The translations under genes were made by a program, and so were the position numbers. A model generated the notes under the pieces. The model worked only from the letters and a program-made list of their open reading frames with translations. It ran no database searches and was not told where the DNA came from. DNA of 5,199 bases from NCBI GenBank assembly GCA_035249905.1, contig DATFFT010000040.1:1-5199 (forward strand), written 5' to 3'. Each line of letters opens with the position of its first letter. The first letter of the stretch is position 1. Below are positions 1 through 4,084 of the stretch, in pieces. The DNA is from JAOUEA01 sp035249905. GTDB lineage: Bacteria > Actinomycetota > UBA4738 > HRBIN12.

Positions 1-2
1 CC

Positions 3-1259
3 GGACTCGAGACCGCCTTGAACTTCCCGTTGATCGAGGCATTGCACGGCAGGCGAGCTCGTCGATTCTCGGCCGGGGCGGTGATCCCCGACGGGCCGCT
101 CGCCTTCGAGTCGAATCTCGACCCGCAACCGCTCAGCGACCTCGAGAAGATGATCGTGCTCACGTCGGCCGCCGGGAACACCGGGTGGCACTTCGCGATC
201 ACGCGCAACGCCACGTACGCGCCGCACTTCCCGAACTATTCGGGCGCCGCGGGTGGGCGCACGTTCCCGTCGGCGGCCGGCTTCCACGTGATGGAGATGT
301 TCCTCACCGACGACGACGGCGTGTACCTGTTCGAGACGCGCGACGCGCCGAAGCTCGTCGATCGCGACCCGGACGCGCCCGTCGACATCGACGCGGTGAT
401 CGAGGCGCACCGGGGGCGCATCCGTAAGCTCGCCGACGGTCGCATGAACATCCCCGACGAAGAGCCGTACATGGAGGGCCACAACACGTGGTGCGTGAAC
501 CGGCCGGGGAGCCTGCTGCTGATGCCGGTCGCCGACATCGCGCAGACGCTGATCGCGATCCTCTGCTTCCTGACGCAGAACGGGGCGTCGATCTTCGACG
601 ATCTCAACGGCGAGCGCATCCCGGGCATGGACGAGTTCCGCGACCTCGTCGACGTCGACGAGCCGTTCCCGCTCACGTTCGTCGAGCAGTACGCGCTCAC
701 CGAGGCCACCGCCGAGCTCACGACGTCGTGTTACGCGGGCATGCTGATGCTGCAGGGCATGGGCCTCGGGGGGTGGATGTTCGACGGCATCGACCGGCAC
801 ACGATCCTGGGCGCGAGCGGCGATCCCGCGGTGCCCGGCCTCGGCTTCAACGTCGAGACCGACGACCGCTGGGCGCTGCCGAACCCGACCGGCACCGACG
901 GCGTGTATACGGCGTTCTGCCCACCGCACTTCCCCGACATGCGGGCGGCGGTCGAGGCGTTCAGCGAGCGGAAGTTCGGCTCGGGCGGTCCGTTCAACCC
1001 CGACACGCCGGGCGCGTGGAGCGAGAGCGCGAAGGTGCGAGGCGCGGCCGAGGTGCACTCCGAGGAGTTCAAGGAGTGTGTGGCCACCCAGGCGCAGTAC
1101 GTCTTCGATCGGTTCGGGAAGTTCCCCGGCACCGTGCCGAGCCTGTTCTGTCTGACGTACCTGCAGGCCCACCACCTGGACCTCTCGTTCTACGACGAGC
1201 ACTTCGAACCGGGCGCCTACCTGCGCACGCACGCCGAGCACCAGGAACGATGGCACTGA
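3..1259 (+). CDS. Conserved hypothetical protein, possibly nitroreductase-like (probably 5'-partial)
   Basis: I do not recognise a characterised family. The frame is open to the left edge. A TTG at 18 would give 413 residues but has no Shine-Dalgarno sequence in front, so the true start is probably upstream. Counting from TTG18, an Arg-rich GRRARRF motif (residues 11-17) is followed by LSDLEK (39-44) and AGNTGWHF (52-59). A Gly/Met-rich helix-like stretch, CYAGMLMLQGMGLGGWMF, spans 238-255. The C-terminus is rich in aromatic residues and His (YLQAHHLDLSFYDEHF from 381, ending in Trp-His) and looks strongly constrained. The N-terminal RR-R-F motif and the mid-protein Gly-Leu-Gly helix recall the flavin-binding pattern of nitroreductases, but the protein is about twice the usual length, so this is a weak inference. 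There is no signal peptide or clear membrane segment. The ORF ends 133 bases before selD; no functional link is evident. Confidence is high that it is a gene and low for function. Confidence 0.8.
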   Translation, partial: GLETALNFPLIEALHGRRARRFSAGAVIPDGPLAFESNLDPQPLSDLEKMIVLTSAAGNTGWHFAITRNATYAPHFPNYSGAAGGRTFPSAAGFHVMEMFLTDDDGVYLFETRDAPKLVDRDPDAPVDIDAVIEAHRGRIRKLADGRMNIPDEEPYMEGHNTWCVNRPGSLLLMPVADIAQTLIAILCFLTQNGASIFDDLNGERIPGMDEFRDLVDVDEPFPLTFVEQYALTEATAELTTSCYAGMLMLQGMGLGGWMFDGIDRHTILGASGDPAVPGLGFNVETDDRWALPNPTGTDGVYTAFCPPHFPDMRAAVEAFSERKFGSGGPFNPDTPGAWSESAKVRGAAEVHSEEFKECVATQAQYVFDRFGKFPGTVPSLFCLTYLQAHHLDLSFYDEHFEPGAYLRTHAEHQERWH

Positions 1260-1291
1260 GGCGGAGGGCGTCTGGGTCCGGCCCCGTCGAG

Positions 1292-1311
1292 TGACATCAG
1301 TATCGGTGTCA
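1292..1311. promoter_or_regulatory. Distal copy of a palindromic operator-like site upstream of selD
   Basis: The site reads TGACATC, six bases AGTATC, then GGTGTCA. It is an imperfect inverted repeat with one mismatch per dyad. It matches the proximal site at 1342-1361 at 19 of 20 positions, including the spacer, and the identity extends one base upstream. The centre is at 1301.5, exactly 50 bases from the proximal centre, so the two sites lie on roughly the same helix face. This looks like a binding site for a dimeric regulator. The regulator family is unknown; TetR-like dimers often use dyads of this size. Confidence 0.65.
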
Positions 1312-1339
1312 AAGGGGGTCCGAGCGTCCGTCGACGCCA

Positions 1340-1363
1340 CGTGACATCAGTATCGATGTCACG
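1340..1363. promoter_or_regulatory. Proximal perfect palindromic operator-like site upstream of selD
   Basis: Perfect 9-base arms, CGTGACATC and GATGTCACG, flank the same six-base spacer AGTATC that the distal site has. The 20-base core is 1342-1361. It ends 31 bases before the selD ATG and overlaps where the -35 region would fall if transcription starts at or near that ATG. Binding here could repress, or could activate from a position next to polymerase. It differs from the CRP consensus (TGTGA-N6-TCACA) in arm spacing. A transcription-factor site is a strong inference from symmetry plus duplication; the ligand and regulator are not visible. Confidence 0.7.
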
Positions 1364-1380
1364 CAGGAAGACGCCGCCCG

Positions 1381-1386
1381 TATGCT
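1381..1386 (+). promoter_or_regulatory. Putative -10 element of selD, giving a leaderless start
   Basis: TATGCT fits the actinobacterial TANNNT pattern and is followed by six bases and then the selD ATG at 1393. That spacing puts transcription start on or beside the A of the ATG. No Shine-Dalgarno sequence lies at normal distance; AGGAAG at 1365-1370 is 22 bases away. No good -35 is present: ATGTCA at 1356-1361, inside the proximal operator, is a weak 4-of-6 match at a long 19-base spacing. Prediction only. Confidence 0.4.
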
Positions 1387-1392
1387 CGTCCT

Positions 1393-2442
1393 ATGCAGAC
1401 GGAACGCCGCCTCACGTCCTTCAGCCACGGCGCCGGCTGCGGGTGCAAGCTCGGCCCCGACCAACTGAACCAGGTGCTCGGCACCCTCACGCTGCCCGGC
1501 GTCCCGTCCGACGTGCTCGTCGCGGCCGACACCGGCGACGATGCGGCCGTCTACGCGCTCGACGACGATCGGGCGCTCGTCGCGACGCTCGACTTCTTCA
1601 CACCGATCGTCGACGACCCCTACGACTGGGGTCGCATCGCCGCGACGAACGCGATGAGCGACGTGTACGCGATGGGGGGGACCCCGTTCCTGGGGTTGAA
1701 CATCGTGAGCTGGCCGATCGACGACCTGCCGGCAGAGATGCTGGGTCGCGTGTTGCAGGGCGGCGCCGACGCGGCCGGTGCCGTCGGGGTGCCGGTCCTC
1801 GGCGGCCACTCGATCACCGACCCGGAACCGAAGTACGGCATGGTCGTGCTCGGCTTCGTCGATCCACAGCGCATGCTCCGCAACTCGACCGCCGTCGTCG
1901 GCGACGCGCTGGTGCTCACGAAGCCGCTGGGCCTCGGCATGATCTCGACCGCCGTGAAGCGGGGTGTGGCGACCGAGGACATGCTCGCGGCGGCCGTGGA
2001 CCTCATGACCACGCCGAACCGGGAGGCAAGCGAGGCCGTCGGCGAGGTGGGGGCCGACGCCGCGACCGATGTCACCGGCTTCGGCCTGCTCGGGCATCTC
2101 CACCGCATGTTGCTCGCGAGCGGCGTGGCCGCGGAGGTCGATGCGAGCGCGGTTCCCACGATCGACGGTGCGCTCGAGCTCGCTCGATCCGGCGTCGTCG
2201 CCGGCGGGACCCAGCGGAACCACGCGCACGTCTCTCCTCACGTGGAATGGGGAAGTCTCACCGAGCCGGAGCAGCTCCTGCTCGCCGATGCTCAGACGAG
2301 CGGAGGCCTGCTGGTCGCGACGCGTGAGCCCGACGCGCTCGTCGCCGCACTCACCTCCCGGGGCGTCGTCGGGCGGGTCGTAGGACAGGTCGTGGACGGC
2401 CCGCCGGGCTCGGTCACCGTGCGAGGTCGGCTCCCGGAATAA
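1393..2442 (+). CDS. selD: Selenide, water dikinase (selenophosphate synthetase) SelD
   Basis: This cytosolic enzyme makes selenophosphate from selenide and ATP, releasing AMP and phosphate. Selenophosphate is the selenium donor for Sec-tRNA, for 2-selenouridine in tRNA, and for selenium-containing molybdenum hydroxylases. The 349 residues match the family length (E. coli about 347). The N-terminal SHGAGCGCKL motif (11-20) carries Cys16 and Lys19, equivalent to E. coli Cys17 and Lys20, so this is the Cys and not the Sec form. Metal/ATP-binding Asp residues are present at D50 (GDDAAVY), D67 (DFFTPIVDDP), D90 (NAMSDVYAMGG) and D226 (DVTGFGLLGHL). GGHSITDPEP (137-146) and QTSGGLL (301-307) are also conserved. 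The AIRS-type N domain spans roughly 45-155 and the C domain 165-345. The ATG at 1393 places the catalytic Cys at the usual distance. No Sec-machinery gene is nearby. Two palindromic sites upstream suggest dedicated regulation. Identification is firm. Confidence 0.98.
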   Translation: MQTERRLTSFSHGAGCGCKLGPDQLNQVLGTLTLPGVPSDVLVAADTGDDAAVYALDDDRALVATLDFFTPIVDDPYDWGRIAATNAMSDVYAMGGTPFLGLNIVSWPIDDLPAEMLGRVLQGGADAAGAVGVPVLGGHSITDPEPKYGMVVLGFVDPQRMLRNSTAVVGDALVLTKPLGLGMISTAVKRGVATEDMLAAAVDLMTTPNREASEAVGEVGADAATDVTGFGLLGHLHRMLLASGVAAEVDASAVPTIDGALELARSGVVAGGTQRNHAHVSPHVEWGSLTEPEQLLLADAQTSGGLLVATREPDALVAALTSRGVVGRVVGQVVDGPPGSVTVRGRLPE

Positions 2443-2452
2443 CCCACCCCAC

Positions 2453-2461
2453 TGGTAGCAT
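2453..2461 (+). promoter_or_regulatory. Putative extended -10 promoter of the sulfur-carrier operon
   Basis: TGG-TAGCAT reads as an extended -10 (TGN followed by TANNNT), 11 bases after the selD stop. No good -35 is visible at 16-18 bases upstream, as is common when the extended TG motif is present. Predicted transcription start is near 2468, leaving a leader of about 58 bases before the TTG at 2527. It would let the operon be expressed independently of selD. Confidence 0.4.
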
Positions 2462-2462
2462 T

Positions 2463-2508
2463 TGCACCTGCAACGGCGGTAGACGGCGGCGTCTGCGTTG
2501 CTGCTGCA
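2463..2508 (+). promoter_or_regulatory. Foldable leader hairpin before the mec-moeB-cysO operon
   Basis: Three nested paired segments can be read directly. TGCA 2463-2466 pairs with TGCA 2505-2508, GCAACG 2470-2475 with CGTTGC 2496-2501, and AGACG 2481-2485 with CGTCT 2490-2494, closing a GCGG loop. A 3x3 and a 5x1 internal loop separate the stems. No U tract follows, so it is not a typical intrinsic terminator for selD, though a factor-dependent end is possible. If transcription starts near 2468 the outermost stem would be lost. It may be an RNA regulator or simply a GC-rich structure; it matches no riboswitch class that I can name. Confidence 0.35.
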
Positions 2509-2514
2509 TCCCAC

Positions 2515-2519
2515 GGGAG
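2515..2519 (+). promoter_or_regulatory. Ribosome binding site supporting the TTG start of mec
   Basis: GGGAG lies seven bases before the TTG at 2527, which is good Shine-Dalgarno spacing and supports the rare start codon. UCC at 2509-2511 could pair with GGA at 2516-2518 in a small hairpin and mask the site, but this stem is only three pairs. Confidence 0.6.
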
Positions 2520-2526
2520 CACAGGA

Positions 2527-2925
2527 TTGAGCCAACTCGAGAGCGTCTTCATCAAGGAGATCGTGGAGCAGGGACTCCGCGAGTTCCCGAACGAATGCTG
2601 CGGCGTGATCGCCGCGGCCGACGGCGTGCCGGTGAAGGTCTTCCCGATGAAGAACGCCGACGCGAGCCCGGTGACCTATCGGCTTGACGGCAAGGAGCAG
2701 CTTCAGGTCTTCGACGAGATCGAGGAGCAGGGCTGGGAGCTCTGGGCGATCTACCACTCGCACACCCACTCCGAGGCCTATCCGAGCGAGACCGACGTCA
2801 AGCTGGCGTTCTATCCCGAGGCTCGGTACGTCGTGGTCTCGCTCATCGACCGCGAGGACCCCGTGATCCGCTCGTTCTTCATCAACGACGGCGAGGTCAC
2901 CGAGGAGGAGTTGACGATCTCGTGA
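2527..2925 (+). CDS. mec: Mec-type JAMM/MPN+ zinc metallopeptidase (M67 family)
   Basis: This 132-residue cytosolic protein is essentially a single JAMM domain. The catalytic set is complete: Glu23 (NECCG), His77 and His79 (HSH), Ser87 and Asp90 (PSETD). The zinc ligands should be the two His and the Asp. In Mycobacterium tuberculosis the homologue Mec hydrolyses the CysO-cysteine adduct, releasing cysteine and regenerating the carrier. Other bacterial relatives, such as QbsD, trim residues after the Gly-Gly of a ThiS-like carrier. The neighbouring genes (an E1-like enzyme and a CysO-like carrier) support a role on that carrier. The length is usual for Mec-like proteins. The TTG start is supported by GGGAG seven bases upstream, and no better start precedes it. 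The stop codon overlaps the next start in GTGA (2922-2925), which indicates translational coupling. The family call is firm; the exact substrate is inferred. Confidence 0.93.
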   Translation: MSQLESVFIKEIVEQGLREFPNECCGVIAAADGVPVKVFPMKNADASPVTYRLDGKEQLQVFDEIEEQGWELWAIYHSHTHSEAYPSETDVKLAFYPEARYVVVSLIDREDPVIRSFFINDGEVTEEELTIS

Positions 2926-3743
2926 CCCAGCAGCCCCTGTTCACCGAGGACCAGGTGCAGCGGTACTCGCGGCACATCATCCTTCCCAACATCGGTGGGG
3001 CGGGCCAGCGGAAGCTGATCGACAGCTCGGTGCTCGTGATCGGCGCCGGCGGGTTGGGCTCCCCGGTCGCGCTCTACCTCGCGGCCGCCGGCATCGGCAA
3101 GCTCGGCATCGTCGACTTCGACGAGGTGGATCTCTCGAACCTGCAGCGCCAGATCCTGCACACGACTGACGACATCGGACGCTCCAAGGTCGAGAGCGCC
3201 GTCGAGCACCTGCGCGCGATCAATCCCACGATCGAGGTCGTCGGTCACGAGAGCCTGTTGTTCTCGACGAACGTCTATGACGTGTTCGAGGGCTACGACG
3301 TGATCGTCGACGGCACCGACAACTTCCCGGTGCGCTACCTCGTGAACGACGCGACCCAGTTCATGGGCAAGCCGCTCGTCTATGGCTCGATCTACCAGTT
3401 CGAGGGCCAGGCCACCGTGTTCATGCCGGGTGAGGAGACGCCGTGCTACCGGTGCCTGTTCCCCTCGCCGCCTCCGCCCGGCACCGTGCCGAGCTGCGCC
3501 GAGGGAGGCGTCTTCGGCGTGCTGCCCGGCGTGATCGGCGGCATCCAGGCGACCGAGGCGATCAAGCTGATCACCGGCGAAGGCGACTCGCTCGCGGGAC
3601 GCCTGCTGCTCTACGACGCCCTGCACATGGACTTCCAGGAAGTGAAGATCCGCTGGGACGCCGACTGCCCCGTCTGCGGCAAGGAGCCCACGATCACCGA
3701 CCTGATCGACTACGAGGCGTTCTGCGGCGTGCCCGCGCGCTGA
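2922..3743 (+). CDS. moeB: E1-like ThiF/MoeB-family adenylyltransferase, rhodanese-less MoeZ-like
   Basis: The enzyme activates the C-terminal glycine of a ubiquitin-like sulfur carrier with ATP, forming an acyl-adenylate that is then converted to a thiocarboxylate. The nucleotide-binding loop GAGGLG is at 41-46, followed by DFDEVDLSNLQRQ (65-77) with the ATP-contacting Arg and Gln, and Lys89. The catalytic Asp is in DGTDN (D133). Two zinc-binding pairs are present: CYRC (C175, C178) and CPVC (C249, C252). Cys192 in SCAEGG aligns with the E1 active-site Cys region. At 273 residues it ends just after a YEAFCG segment, where full MoeZ proteins (about 390 residues) continue into a rhodanese domain. 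The following 34 bases show no remnant of one, so sulfur must come from another protein. The start is GTG in a four-base overlap with mec; AGGAGG at 2903-2908 lies 13 bases upstream. The carrier gene downstream is the likely partner; MoaD or ThiS are alternatives. Confidence 0.93.
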   Translation: MTQQPLFTEDQVQRYSRHIILPNIGGAGQRKLIDSSVLVIGAGGLGSPVALYLAAAGIGKLGIVDFDEVDLSNLQRQILHTTDDIGRSKVESAVEHLRAINPTIEVVGHESLLFSTNVYDVFEGYDVIVDGTDNFPVRYLVNDATQFMGKPLVYGSIYQFEGQATVFMPGEETPCYRCLFPSPPPPGTVPSCAEGGVFGVLPGVIGGIQATEAIKLITGEGDSLAGRLLLYDALHMDFQEVKIRWDADCPVCGKEPTITDLIDYEAFCGVPAR

Positions 3744-3760
3744 GACCCGACGACACCCAC

Positions 3761-3767
3761 AGGAGAG
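3761..3767 (+). promoter_or_regulatory. Ribosome binding site of cysO
   Basis: AGGAGAG is a strong purine-rich Shine-Dalgarno sequence in the 34-base gap after moeB, ten bases before the ATG at 3778. It suggests that the carrier is translated independently and perhaps more strongly than the coupled upstream genes. Confidence 0.6.
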
Positions 3768-3777
3768 ACGAACGACG

Positions 3778-4056
3778 ATGGCCGTGACCGTGAAGCTCCC
3801 GACGATCCTCCGCAAGTTCAGCGGGAACGAGGCGAAGGTCGGCGCAGACGGCGCCACGCTGCGCGACGTGCTCGCCGACCTCGAGGGCAACTACCCGGGC
3901 ATCACGAAGAACGTGATCGCCGACGACGGCGGGCTGCACCGCTTCATCAACGTCTACCTCAACGACGAGGACGTGCGCTACCTCGGGTCGCTCGAGACCG
4001 AGGTCGCCGACGGCGACACGGTGAGCATCCTGCCGGCGGTGGCCGGCGGCCGCTGA
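3778..4056 (+). CDS. cysO: CysO/MoaD/ThiS-type ubiquitin-like sulfur carrier protein
   Basis: This 92-residue protein has a beta-grasp fold pattern and is closest by eye to mycobacterial CysO. Shared segments are VKLPTILRKF (5-14), LADLEGNYPGI (32-42), LHRFINVYLNDEDVR (53-67) and the C-terminal VSILPAVAGG (82-91). CysO carries sulfur as a C-terminal thiocarboxylate, which CysM joins to O-phosphoserine; Mec then releases cysteine. The operon order peptidase, E1, carrier fits this cycle, although cysM is not seen in the window. The odd feature is the end: after Gly90-Gly91 comes Arg92 and then the TGA. The conjugating glycine is thus not terminal, and one residue would have to be removed before activation, plausibly by the adjacent JAMM peptidase. 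The ATG has a strong Shine-Dalgarno sequence. Alternatives are a molybdopterin-synthase small subunit or a ThiS, but the NDEDVR and AVAGG motifs favour CysO. Confidence 0.92.
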   Translation: MAVTVKLPTILRKFSGNEAKVGADGATLRDVLADLEGNYPGITKNVIADDGGLHRFINVYLNDEDVRYLGSLETEVADGDTVSILPAVAGGR

Positions 4057-4072
4057 CGCGCCGGGGGGAGCG

Positions 4073-4078
4073 TAGTCT
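4073..4078 (+). promoter_or_regulatory. Putative -10 element of the FGGY kinase gene, leaderless type
   Basis: TAGTCT fits TANNNT and is followed by exactly six bases and then the GTG at 4085, the same geometry as TATGCT before selD. This would put transcription start on or beside the start codon. A GGGGGAG run (4064-4070) is 14 bases from the GTG, too far for an ideal Shine-Dalgarno sequence, though it could still serve if cysO transcripts read through. No clear -35 is visible. Confidence 0.3.
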
Positions 4079-4084
4079 TCGCGA

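Noticed and set aside
1270..1290. Terminator hairpin after the first gene (GGG-TCCGG-CCC)
   Set aside because: The stem is only three pairs and no T tract follows.
488..1294. Plus-strand ORF of 268 codons overlapping the first gene in another frame
   Set aside because: The translation is an Arg/Gly/Ala-rich mixture, typical of an out-of-frame reading of a GC-rich gene.
1291..1361. CRISPR-like repeats
   Set aside because: Only two copies, short and palindromic, placed in a promoter region with no cas genes. An operator pair explains them better.
1340..1363. CRP-type site
   Set aside because: GTGA and TCAC are present but separated by 14 bases, not the spacing of TGTGA-N6-TCACA. The dyad core is TGACATC-N6-GATGTCA.
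1257..1392. TGA at the end of the first gene read as selenocysteine, given the nearby selD
   Set aside because: The extension after the TGA runs through the palindromic sites and merges into an out-of-frame reading of selD. The protein already ends in a plausible conserved-looking tail.
1674..1680. Run of seven G in selD as a frameshift or phase-variation site
   Set aside because: The frame is intact through the run and encodes the conserved YAMGG segment. Such a run is unremarkable in GC-rich DNA.
1341..2327. Plus-strand ORF overlapping selD, starting at the proximal operator
   Set aside because: Out-of-frame shadow; the selD frame has every conserved motif.
1309..2769. Long minus-strand ORF of 486 codons opposite selD and mec
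   Set aside because: It is the antisense of two firmly identified genes. Its composition is Arg/His/Asp/Val-rich as expected for the complement of GC-rich codons, and no motif is recognisable.
2811..3890. Minus-strand ORF of 359 codons opposite moeB and cysO
   Set aside because: Shadow of conserved coding sequence on the + strand; low-complexity composition and no domain.
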